A DNA stretch of 64,000 nt from Arion vulgaris. Lineage: Eukaryota > Mollusca > Gastropoda > Stylommatophora > Arionidae. Within the stretch, counting starts at the first letter, position 1. Each line of letters opens with the position of its first letter. The stretch spans positions 70,333,512 through 70,397,511 of the forward strand of contig CM036759.1 of the NCBI GenBank assembly GCA_020796225.1. The letters are read 5' to 3'. Below the pieces are notes generated by a model. That model was given only the letters and a program-made list of their open reading frames with translations. It had not been told where the DNA came from and did no database searches. This document shows, one piece after another, positions 57,801 to 64,000 of this stretch. Made by a program: the position numbers and the translations under genes.

Positions 57801-60800
57801 TACTCGTATACCTGTTGTACGTTCTTTTCTTGCCACACCAATCTTCAAACCCAGTTCTCGCAATCTAGTAGTTGACGTGGATTGGTTTAGATGAAGGTCT
57901 TCTCTGCGGCCACGCTCTATGAGGCGTTCACGATGTCAGCTCTGTCCATTGGCTGGCCGTCTGATATAGCGGCAGAGCCAGCTAGCCTGTCTGCTCTCTC
58001 ATTGCCAACGACACCCATGTGCCCCAGAACAAAGACAAGTGTAATTCTGCAAAATTGTTGACGCCTGCAGTGATTCAGTCCATTGAATCGCACCGAACCG
58101 GCCTCCACCTTTCGGATCATACTCAATGAGTCACTCAAAATGCACGCATGAGTGTAGTTTTGTGACTCTAGCCAGAGTAGTGCATTGGTCACTGCCAGTA
58201 CCTCCATTGTCATGCTGCTTGTTGTCATACTGAATGCACCACTGTTTCTTTATATATTGTAGCACCAGCAAGGATCTCACTCTTTTTCTGATTTTGTCGT
58301 TTCTGATCTGATCTCTTCTTGTTACATTTAGAACTGGTTGTAAACACTTAATTTCTGTTGTTTGGATTGATTATTTATAATGGATTGCATATTTGTACAA
58401 GAGAAATCTAGTCCAAGAAAAATAATATCAGCAGCAATGTGAACAATAGGGAATGAAATAATCCGTTTCTGATAAATTATTCATAAATTGTACTTCTGTT
58501 CAGTTTCAATATTACTGAGGGCTATCTTGAATTCTGTGAGTTGCTTTTGTAGTTTCCTTGATTCTCCATGGCACTAATTTGTTCTATAGTTCTGTATTCT
58601 CATACATTATTCATAAATTTAATATATGGCCTTTTTCATCTTTACAGATGGTCAATTTTTCAGTGTTTTACTGTGACAACTTTGGATTTTGCATTTGTCT
58701 CTCAGCTCATTTCTAAGTCTCTTTTGACTTGCTTTACATGTTGTGTCCATCTCTTCTGACTTGCTTTACATGTTGTGTCCGTCTCTTCTGACTTGCTTTA
58801 CATGTTGTGTCCGAGCCAAAAAGTCTCTTCTGACTTGCTTTACATGCTGTGTCCGAGCCAAAAAGTCTCTTCTGACTTGCTTTACATGCTGTGTCCGAGC
58901 CAAAAAGTCTCTTCTGACTTGCTTTACATGCTATGTCCGAGCCAAAAAGTCTCTTCTGACTTGCTTTCCATGTTGTGTCCGTCTCTTCTGACTTGCTTTC
59001 CATGTTGTGTCCGTCTCTTCTGACTTGCTTTCCATGTTGTGTCCGTCTCTTCTGACTTGCTTTACATGTTGTGTCCGAGCATTAGCAAGGATGAAGTGTC
59101 ATCTCCATTTATGCCTCGTCTCAGCAGCTGATATGGGGAATGTGCCTTGCTCATTTTACCCAACACCAACACCAACACACAATACATGACAATAATTCAA
59201 TGTTTACATTGATAACTCACCAATTTTAAGTGTATTATCAATTGTTGCTATAATATCCACTTTCTGAAAAAGAAAAACAAATAGATCGGATGTAGTGTGA
59301 TTAAGTTATGACCAAACATGTAAAAAACAAATAGATCGGATGTAGTGTGATTAAGTTATGACCAAACATGTAAAAAACAAATAGATAGGATCTAGTGTGA
59401 TTAAGTTATGACCAAACGTTTTTTTTTTTTTTCCCCTTTCGTCCGCTTTCAACTCAGACGAAGTTTCATCTCTGAAACTGATTTTGCGTGAAAATCCGTT
59501 TTTCCAATTTCTTACAATGGCAGCAGCGTGCACATTGTAAATTACTTTACACTGGCAGCCGTGTGCTCAATGTACTCGTAATTAGTATTCCTCGCCATAC
59601 AGGCAGATTTTCTCCGACTTCAGAGGTACTCACGTTATCGTCCTGAGTAAGACCAGGGACTCGAACAAATGTCGGACAGTAGGTTCGAACCCGAGCTATG
59701 AGGCGTCTCACAGCTAGCAGGACGAGATACTATCAACTACTCTAGGCAGTCCCCGACCAAACATGTAAAAAACAAATAGATCGGATGTAGTGTGATTAAG
59801 TTATGGCAAAACATGTAAAAAACAAATAGATCGGATGTAGTGTGATTAAATTATGACAAAACATGTAAAAAAACAAATAGATCGGATGTAGTGTGATTAA
59901 GTTATGACAAAACATGTAAAAAACAAATAGATCGGATGTAGTTGATTAACTCTAGAATCTGAAACGCCACCTGACAGACCATAAAGTTAGTTCCCATTTT
60001 ACGACAAGCCACTTCACGGACCATGTGGTTCTAACCAGTTGTTAATATATCGTAGAGGACTTTAATGCTTTAAGTGTATTTTTAAAATTCAAATACAGCA
60101 AGTGGTGTTTGTAATATATCTTTCAATTGCGTACATTTTGGTGTATGCAGTTTGTCTCTGCTGTTGAATGTAAGAAAGTTATAACTAATTTTGTAAGGAC
60201 ATCTTCGCCTTAAAATTTGTTCCTCAAAAACAGTGCGTAAAAGGCGGTTTTAGTACGCGTATTGTAAGAGTTAAGTTATGACAAAACATGTAAAAAACAA
60301 ATCGATCGGATGTAGTGTGATTAAGTTATGGCAAAACATGTAAAAAAAACAAATAGATCGGATGTAGTGTGATTAAGTTATGGCAAAACATGTAAAAAAA
60401 ACAAATAGATCGGATGTAGTGTGATTAAGTTATGGCAAAACATGTAAAAAAAACAAATAGATCGGATGTAGTGTGATTAAGTTATGGCAAAACATGTAAA
60501 AAACAAATAGATCGGATGTAGTGTGATTAACTCTTTCCACGCTTTAAGCCGCACACTGTGCCACGGCGGAAGTCCGTTGCACGCTTTAAGCCGCACACTG
60601 CGCCATAGAGTTGCTTCCCTTATAAGAAGTCTTTCTTGTTTTACTTCTACTGGTTTACTTATACTACTTTTCAACCTTGTTATTCTATTGGGTTGTCCAG
60701 TTTTCTTCAATTTAGTATATAATAATATATATATGTTTATTTATTGACGAGTAGTTGGGATCGTAATTTAAAATTTTTTTTTTTACTTCCTTGAATTAAC

Positions 60801-63725
60801 TGCTTAAAAATTGAGAAAATAAATGGGCGTGGAAAGAGTTAAGTTATGGCAAAACATTTAAAACACAAATAGATCGGATGTAGTGTGATTAAGTTATGGC
60901 AAAACATTTAAAACACAAATAGATCGGATGTAGTGTGATTAAGTTATGGCAAAACATGTAAAAAACAAATAGATCGGATGTAGTGTGATTAAGTTATGGC
61001 AAAACATGTAAAAAACAAATAGATCGGATGTAGTGTGATTAAGTTATGACCAAACATGTTAAAAAACAAATAGATCGGATGTAGTGTGATTAAGTTATGA
61101 CCAAACATGTTAAAAAACAAATAGATCGGATGTAGTGTGATTAAGTTATGGCAAAACATGTAAAAAAAACAAATAGATCGGATGTAGTGTGATTAAGTTA
61201 TGGCAAAACATGTAAAAAAAACAAATAGATCGGATGTAGTGTGATTAAGTTATGACCAAACATGTAAAAAACAAATAGATCGGATGTAGTGTGATTAAGT
61301 TATGACCAAACATGTAAAAAACAAATAGATCGGATGTAGTGTGATTAAGTTATGACCAAACATGTAAAAAACAAAGTACTGTAGTGTTTTTTACAAAGTA
61401 GAATAAGAATACAGAGTCACGTTTTTACCAAAAGATCAAGCAGAGAAATTCAGACTTCTTGAACGACAGACATAACATATACAGTCAGACAATAAATTCC
61501 TAACGGTCCTAAAATAAAAATATGTGACTAAAAACGAACAAAATGTGGGAAAAATAGAAATGGGAAAAATAGAAATGGAAAAAATAAAATATTAATCAAA
61601 TATATACATCGCATATATACATTTAACACATACACATTAATTATGAAGTATGAGAAGAGAGAGAGTATTAAGAAACATAGGAGTGTAGTGAGTTGAGTCC
61701 ATGAGGTCAAAAGGTACCATATAAAATGATTTTTTTATAGCAAATCGATTTCAATCATCAGAGGCACATGATCGAATGTCTGTGACCTGGAAATCGCTAG
61801 CTCCCAAATGGTTAGTTCCATTATTTTTTGTGCTTCATCTTCTTCACGGACAACCTTTTTCCTTTGTTTGCACTGTAACTGAATAGTATTGCTCTTTGTA
61901 TGCACTGTAACTGAATAGTATTGCTCTTTGTATGCACTGTAACTGAATAGCATTGCCCTTCTTTGTATGCATGAACTGAATAGCATTGCCTTCTTGATGC
62001 ACTGTAACTGAATAGCATTGCCCTTTGAGGAACACTGTCTGTTCATCTTCTTCTTCTGAAACCTTGTATACCAAGTGGTATATAGAGTAATACGTGTTAG
62101 GCGTATTTTCATTGACTATCGACATGATGGTGAATGTGGTCAACATCATACTGGTCACCTGACTGTCGCACTGATGGGTGAATGTGGTCAACATCATACT
62201 GGTCACCTGACTGTCGGCACATGATGGTGAATGGGTCAACATCATACTGGTCACCTGACTGTCGGCACATGATGGGTGAATGTGGTCAACATCATACTGG
62301 TCACCTGACTGTCGGCACATGATGGGTGAATGTGGTCAACATCATACTGGTCACCTGACTGTCGCATGATGGGTGAATGTGTCAACATCATACTGGTCAC
62401 CTTTTCTTCCAGCACTTTTCTGGTACCCAATTCAGGCTGGGTTGACTTGAGAGCTGTTACAGTTGGAAATAATTCTACGCTGACTGTGGAACTGAACCTG
62501 GACCACTAGTCTAAGAAGTGAGTTCACTAACAACTATGCTACAGCTGCTCTCACACTGTCTGTTGTAATACGGTCAAACCATTTAACTAAAGATATAGAA
62601 AGAAAGTTGAATGCATTTGAAAATAGGTGTCTCGAAAAATAATGAATATAAAATGAAACAAATTCAGCAGAAGTGATGAAATCAGAGACATGTCTGGTCA
62701 ACCACTAGTGACAACTGTTATAAGAAGAGAAGATGGAGATATGTTGGGCCACCTTGAGGAGAAATGATCAACGAATATCAAAGCAGGCATTGAAGTGGGA
62801 TGCAAAGGGTTCAAGAAAGAGAGGACGACCCAAAGAGACCCTGAAACGAACTTTGCTGAGAGAAGCAGGAAATATCAGTCTCAGTTCCATGGATGAGATT
62901 GAGCGAGTTGTCCAGCATAGAGCGGTATGGAGAAATTACTTGCAAGCCCTATGTAACGTATAACAGTACAAGAGGAATTATTATTATTTAATTTGTTACT
63001 TATTGAAGAAATTCAGCACTGATGTTATACCCGGCATTTTCTCTGATGTCTTCATTAGTCAACTAATCTCTTCTTGATACTTTCAACATTCTGCGTAGTT
63101 GTGATTAGTTGTCTTCTGTTGTTTGAGGTCAATGTCTGAATCCTGGCTCTGCTAGCAGCATTATGTTGCGAGGAATATTGCATTGTGCAATGCCTTTTAA
63201 TATTCAAGGTGTTCAAAGGTACAGTCCAGTCCTTAAGGGAGAAAGTCTCCTATGGTAAAGTGGGTAAGACATTTGTCTCAAGTCAGTCTGTCTCTTAAAG
63301 GGTTAGTTGGGTTCGAATCCGGACTGAATCATATGTGACATTTTTTCATGAGATTTCTAGGATTGTTGCCGTAACTACAGAGTTCAAGCTCTGTGCAACA
63401 CTTTTGGCAGATGTGTGCCATTTCTGTCTACAGGGACGCAGCCATATGGAGATGTGTGCCATTTCTGTCGACAGGGAGCCATAAGCCATTGGGGAAGAAC
63501 CCGATGTAATGAAGCCAATCCTTTGACTAAATCAAAGGTAGAGTCCATTGATGAATATCTTGGAAACCAGCATGAACGACTTATGAACCTGTCAAAAATA
63601 AATGAAAGTGGGAGAGACATTTACTCACCTTAAGAGTATCATCATAAGTAAAACGAGTGCGAGGATTTCTCACTGCATCCCACACAGTCTTTGGTGGGGC
63701 TAAAACAAAGCCTTTGCCAATATAA
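48686..63725 (-). CDS. Gene B: START-domain (StAR-related lipid transfer) protein, 3' part in five exons
   Basis: Exons in transcription order: 63725-63629, 59263-59221, 53960-53803, 50634-50557, 48826-48686. All have GT..AG borders and phases agree (0, 1, 0, 0), giving 171 residues and TAG. The order of motifs fits a START domain: GKGFVLAPPKTVWDAVRNP, RFTYDDTLK, DNTLKIVYFYHE, HDKCPVNANITRAK, LHSGWIIEPARQD, SYLMQIDFGG, and a C-terminal amphipathic helix (SIADLQQYLKPAVQMLQQ). START domains bind lipids or sterols in a hydrophobic tunnel closed by the C-terminal helix. The N-terminal part and any other domain lie beyond 64000, so the subfamily cannot be named. Introns hold minisatellites, SINEs and DNA transposons. 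Confidence 0.78.
48827..49075. repeat. About 30-bp array copying the gene B last-exon acceptor
   Basis: Minus-strand unit CATTCTCCTTGCAGATTGAT plus ACACTCTC. The true acceptor is CTCTCCTTGCAG/ATTGAC. Copies at 48958 and 49064 keep CAG/ATTGA and one near 49040 has CTCAG/ATTGA; others have lost AG (GCATTGA, GCATATTGA). About eight units, irregular spacing. Confidence 0.8.
49165..49500. repeat. 23-bp minisatellite, about 14 copies
   Basis: Unit GCTCTTATTCTCTGTGCCAG plus GCA. Confidence 0.93.
49500..49745 (-). mobile_element. RTE-like 3' end fragment
   Basis: Nucleotide match to 34575-34800 (GTCCTGCTG..CTTCATCTTGGTCTTCCCC, ACCACTGCATCATTTAACATGACC). Confidence 0.65.
49745..50085 (+). mobile_element. 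tRNA-derived SINE with TTACGACATGC core, full-length-like
   Basis: Head CCTCATGCCAAATGAATTAGAG (A-box-like) and CAAGTTCAATCCCC (B-box-like), body AAGACCAAGGAGTTTTTTCT, core TAGTCGCCTCTTACGACATG, end TTTGGGCCCTGGTAACCACT. Shows how head and core belong together. Confidence 0.75.
50235..50330 (-). mobile_element. tRNA-like SINE head
   Basis: Minus strand: TGTAGCGCGTTGGACAAC (A-box-like) and GTGGGTTCAATTCCACG (B-box-like). Confidence 0.5.
50557..50634 (-). CDS. Gene B exon with START motif HSGWIIEP
   Basis: Minus strand: acceptor GGTTACTTTCAG, 26 codons in phase 0 (VLHSGWIIEPARQDKKVYSI then VSYLMQ), donor GTGGGT (50556-50551). The GWxIxP and (V)xYLxQ motifs are typical of START domains. A retroelement tail lies 240 bp upstream in the intron (50872-51430). 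Confidence 0.75.
50872..51430 (-). mobile_element. 5'-truncated RTE-like insertion with 9-bp target duplication
   Basis: Flanked by TAGTTTTAC at 50863-50871 and 51431-51439. It splits a dispersed repeat that is continuous at 10895-11050. Minus strand protein blocks: ITYQLAPL-like AVTYQLAPLLRHPKMSQAAK, FIPTLCYQSQT, TTCEMCCLQKVTNNTRKDRV, QRMKWFGHLISMNPN, and TITQTTRTAQDKNRKPRHW. 3' tail ACAAAAGAAGAAG. Confidence 0.8.
51745..51880. repeat. About 33-bp degenerate tandem repeat, four copies
   Basis: Unit similar to ACAAGGTCACTTATAAGGGA plus GTTGTTAGTC. Confidence 0.7.
51920..52817 (-). mobile_element. piggyBac-type element, internally deleted, 898 bp
   Basis: Flanked by TTAA (51920-51923 and 52814-52817). 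Ends CACTTTCGCTGCCACC and, inverted, CACTTTTACTGCCACC. A minus-strand ATG at 52335 opens MTQWASDSDITDSECDTNLN then FDSRDDVIDR and a stop, an acidic start like those of piggyBac transposases. Too short for a full transposase, so non-autonomous. It lies in gene B's intron beside the exon array. Confidence 0.75.
52845..53802 (-). repeat. Array of partial gene B exon plus donor, eight donors in all (125-145 bp units)
   Basis: Each unit on the minus strand holds TTGTGATAT(AT)GTGTGTG, GCATG(G/A)AGAGAGACAGG, (sometimes the KYILTY segment), TCAAGTATAGAACATGACAA, TGCAAATATTACTAGAGCAA and AG or CG followed by GTAAGGACATTCAATATA. This equals the last two thirds of exon 53803-53960, its donor and about 23 intron bases. 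The exon's acceptor is not repeated. TG runs vary in length. Confidence 0.92.
53803..53960 (-). CDS. Gene B exon YFYHESQQ..NITRAK, source of an exon array
   Basis: Minus strand: acceptor TTTTTGGTCTGCTTCTAG, two bases completing valine, then 52 codons (YFYHESQQFLMKESCDMCVL at the start, HDKCPVNANITRAK at the end), donor GTAAGG (53802-53797). Phase 1 in, phase 0 out. This is the central START strand region. The exon's later two thirds and its donor are repeated in the following intron (52845-53802). Confidence 0.72.
54030..54275 (+). mobile_element. SINE (TTACGACATGC-core family)
   Basis: TTCGAACACTTCATATCGAC, GATCTGAGCCTCAGAGCGAT, TATGCGCCTACAAGTAGGCC, TCTTACAACATGTCTTGTAG. Confidence 0.75.
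54280..54615 (-). mobile_element. RTE-like C-terminal fragment (second family)
   Basis: Minus strand: SDIRMLTRLMKNFSIRPNKK then LADGRVMWKTTLCRNI. Paralogous to 55860-56150 and 58610-58740. Confidence 0.65.
54625..54870 (+). mobile_element. RTE-like 3' end running into an array
   Basis: ARTADGKKRPGHPKETWRRI, VERELEKLEPDME, frame change, then ERQWKSLVEALCSKGQEEEI. Confidence 0.68.
54857..55215. repeat. 45-bp minisatellite, eight copies, at a retroelement 3' end
   Basis: Unit GATAGATATTTATCAGCAAG plus TGAGAACTGATAGTTCTAGTCTACA. The frame from the retroelement (EEEILIDIYQQV) enters the first unit, so the seed lies at or just past the element end. Confidence 0.93.
55262..55815. repeat. 50-bp minisatellite, eleven copies
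   Basis: Unit TGACTCCCAAGTTTCTGCAG plus TCAGTACATGAATGTAGTCA and ACACAATCTT; spacing exactly 50 bp. Confidence 0.94.
55855..56160 (-). mobile_element. RTE-like C-terminal fragment (second family)
   Basis: Minus strand: GPSTWKKLSDDRVVWKAILH then KDAESFEKSLMYELKNKEKY, matching the W..LAxDRxxWR pattern at the end of these ORFs. Confidence 0.7.
56160..56295 (-). mobile_element. SINE core fragment
   Basis: GTGGTTACCGGGCCCAAATT, CGCATGTCGTAAGAGACGAC, GGCTGAAATCGGATGCATGT; inverse of 49950-50085. Confidence 0.65.
56330..56660 (+). mobile_element. RTE-like reverse transcriptase tail fragment
   Basis: Frames RRFSYTVRMSDPPSRGWPKL and DKLYGVADNLWQMAAFIRES give retroelement-like debris; the class is tentative. 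Confidence 0.4.
56890..57090. repeat. 29-bp minisatellite, about seven copies
   Basis: Unit AGTCCAGCCACTGTCTACGC plus AAACACAAG. A weak RNase H fragment (KNERADRL on the minus strand) lies to the left at 56775-56880. Confidence 0.93.
57170..57405 (+). mobile_element. SINE (TTACGACATGC-core family)
   Basis: CAATGTTCCATATTGACCAT, GATCTGAGCCTAAGAGCGAT, TTACGACATGCCTTGTAGGT, GTGCTATTCTTTGCTCCCCT. Shows the single-copy core that is amplified at 29638-31474. Confidence 0.8.
57450..57670 (-). mobile_element. RTE-like 3' end fragment
   Basis: Minus strand: SGNRPRGRPRKRWIDRISEA then LNSTLYKAHKERLTPGG. Confidence 0.72.
57675..58235 (-). mobile_element. Non-LTR RNase H domain and C-terminus
   Basis: Minus strand: MTMEVLAVTNALLWLESQNY, ACILSDSLSMIRKVEAG, LVFVLGHMGVVGNERADRLA, then the C-terminus with RLINQNRTGTVS and the TTTCAGTTTCAGTTTGG tail. 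The catalytic acidic residues (E in MTMEV, D in SDS, D in NERAD) are visible. One frameshift near 57930. Best RNase H copy here. Confidence 0.82.
58240..58610. other. No clear gene
   Basis: Short stretch resembles RTE debris (GATTTTGTCGTTTCTGATCT), otherwise nothing. Confidence 0.4.
58610..58740 (-). mobile_element. RTE-like fragment (second family)
   Basis: GCCTTTTTCATCTTTACAGA, TTTTACTGTGACAACTTTGG and CAGCTCATTTCTAAGTCTCT match 55865-55975 and 54310-54420. Confidence 0.65.
58722..59080. repeat. 32/42-bp minisatellite continuing from a retroelement end, about ten copies
   Basis: Unit TCTCTTCTGACTTGCTTTAC plus ATGCTGTGTCCGAGCCAAAAAG, or a shorter form ending GTGTCCG. The first unit overlaps the retroelement sequence at AAGTCTCTTTTGAC. 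Confidence 0.9.
59221..59263 (-). CDS. Gene B small exon (14 codons plus one base)
   Basis: Minus strand: acceptor TTTGTTTTTCTTTTTCAG, then KVDIIATIDNTLKI plus G, then donor GTGAGT. Phase 0 in, phase 1 out, matching both neighbours. A 50-bp array starts within its polypyrimidine tract. Confidence 0.68.
59418..59754 (-). mobile_element. tRNA-derived SINE inserted in the array, 8-bp target duplication
   Basis: GACCAAAC at 59410-59417 and 59755-59762. A T run at the left is the poly-A tail on the minus strand. At the other end the minus strand has TGCCTAGAGTAGTTGATAG (A-box-like) and GGTTCGAACC (B box). Confidence 0.82.
59946..60274. mobile_element. TTAA-flanked element, second family
   Basis: TTAACTCTAGAATCTGAAAC at the left, GTACGCGTATTGTAAGAGTTAA at the right. 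The array unit GATTAAGTTATG is restored if one TTAA is removed. Short inverted ends only. Confidence 0.75.
60527..60842. mobile_element. TTAA MITE (TTAACTCTTTCCACGC family) inserted in the array
   Basis: GTGATTAACTCTTTCCACGC at the left and GGGCGTGGAAAGAGTTAAGT at the right. The array reads GTGATTAAGTTATGG without it, so TTAA was duplicated. Near-identical to 26133-26432, including the segment ATTGGGTTGTCCAGTTTTCT. Confidence 0.9.
61380..61860. other. Dispersed repeat edge and AT-rich DNA, no gene
   Basis: 61370-61450 belongs to the ACAAAGTACTGTAG repeat. The rest includes AAAATAGAAATGGG duplication near 61550, similar in part to 26720-26930 reversed. Confidence 0.5.
61865..62030. repeat. 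32-bp tandem repeat, five copies
   Basis: Unit TTTGTATGCACTGTAACTGA plus ATAGTATTGCTC. Confidence 0.88.
62040..62550 (-). mobile_element. SINE family 2 with internal 50-bp array
   Basis: Minus strand head AGAGCAGCTGTAGCATAGTT, TAGTGAACTCACTTCTTAGA. Inside, GTCGGCACATGATGGGTGAA plus TGTGGTCAACATCATACTGG and TCACCTGACT repeats about six times (62110-62400). Confidence 0.78.
62575..62995 (+). mobile_element. RTE-like C-terminus and 3' end
   Basis: KDIERKLNAFENRCLEK with frame breaks, then QALKWDAKGSRKRGRPKETL, RTLLREAGNISLSSMDEIER, VVQHRAVWRNYLQALCNV, stop and an ATTATTATT tail. Best copy of this 3' end. Confidence 0.8.
63000..63220. other. No recognisable gene
   Basis: Nothing supported. Confidence 0.4.
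63233..63332 (+). mobile_element. tRNA-like SINE head
   Basis: A-box-like TATGGTAAAGTGGGTAAG and B-box-like GGGTTCGAATCCGG. The interval between boxes is too long for a normal tRNA and pairing is poor. Confidence 0.5.
63408..63480. repeat. Short direct duplication
   Basis: GATGTGTGCCATTTCTGTC.ACAGGGA occurs twice, 42 bp apart. Confidence 0.75.
63629..63725 (-). CDS. Gene B, first visible exon (START domain)
   Basis: On the minus strand, acceptor TTTATCTCCACAG precedes one base and 32 codons (YIGKGFVLAPPKTVWDAVRN, then PRTRFTYDDTLK), followed by donor GTGAGT (63628-63623). It enters in phase 2, so at least one earlier exon lies beyond the window. An AT-rich array fills the upstream intron side from about 63755. 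Confidence 0.72.
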
Positions 63726-63754
63726 CTGTGGAGATAAATATACAAGCTATTGAA

Positions 63755-64000
63755 GTATTATATACACTAACTATACTATTATATATACACTAACTATACT
63801 GTTATATATACACTAACTATACTATATCTATATACTTAACTAACTATACTATTATATACACTAGCTATACTGTTATATATACACTAACTATACTATTATA
63901 TATACACTAACTATACTGTTATATATACACTAACTATACTGTTATATACACTAACTATACTATTATATACACTAACTATACTATTATATACACTAGCACG
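63755..64000. repeat. About 20-bp AT-rich minisatellite, twelve or more copies, runs off the edge
   Basis: Unit TATATACACTAACTATACTATTA. It starts about 30 bp upstream (minus strand) of the gene B exon acceptor. Confidence 0.92.

Larger units (their letters stand above)
59271..61378. repeat. About 50-bp minisatellite interrupted by three insertions
   Basis: Unit AACAAATAGATCGGATGTAG plus TGTGATTAAGTTATGACCAA and ACATGTAAAA, with GGCAAAAC variants. Insertions at 59418-59754 (SINE), 59946-60274 (TTAA MITE) and 60527-60842 (TTAA MITE). The right end joins the dispersed repeat ACAAAGTACTGTAG. Confidence 0.95.

Noticed and set aside
63233..63332. Functional tRNA gene
   Set aside because: The distance between boxes is too long and there is no clear acceptor stem.
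63415..63633. Plus-strand 72-codon frame over the gene B exon region
   Set aside because: Contains a short duplication and ends opposite gene B's splice donor; the minus-strand START exon explains the conserved part.

Overview
The window looks like AT-rich nuclear DNA from an invertebrate animal. Genes are split into small exons with GT..AG introns. The spaces between exons are filled with minisatellites, tRNA-derived SINEs, decayed non-LTR retrotransposon tails and small DNA transposons. A lophotrochozoan such as a mollusc would fit, because of the RTE-like tails and SINEs with a core resembling TTACGACATGC, but the species cannot be fixed from this sequence. Nothing bacterial or viral was seen. 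Most long open frames are by-products of tandem repeats whose period is a multiple of three.

Two host genes can be assembled from splice sites and phase. Gene A (+ strand, 2596-27676) has five phase-compatible exons encoding a 464-residue arginine/serine-rich basic protein of unknown function. A sixth possible exon (6419-6524), carrying a hydrophobic segment, is phase-compatible as a replacement for exon 2. Gene B (- strand, 63725 down to 48686, starting beyond the right edge) has five phase-compatible exons encoding 171 residues that read as most of a START (StAR-related lipid-transfer) domain, ending in a stop. The two genes converge and are about 21 kb apart; nothing links their functions.

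Layout: 1-2.5 kb retroelement debris and a 38-bp array; 2.6-27.7 kb gene A, its introns holding retroelement tails, SINEs, MITEs and at least ten arrays; 28-48 kb mostly arrays (36, 33, 17, 32, 57, 65 and 46 bp units) plus retroelement tails and a pogo/Tigger remnant; 48.7-63.7 kb gene B, with an internally deleted piggyBac-type element, TTAA-flanked MITEs, a SINE inserted in a minisatellite, and more arrays; 63.7-64 kb an AT-rich array next to the first visible gene B exon.

The most unusual signal is where the tandem arrays begin. In gene B the 3' two thirds of a coding exon together with its splice donor is repeated eight times (52845-53930), and the acceptor of the last exon is repeated in the adjoining intron (48827-49075). 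In gene A the end of exon 3 with its donor is repeated about seven times (20441-20720). Several other arrays are amplified pieces of transposons whose single-copy counterparts lie elsewhere in the window. Repeated local duplication of splice-site and transposon segments would explain much of the layout.
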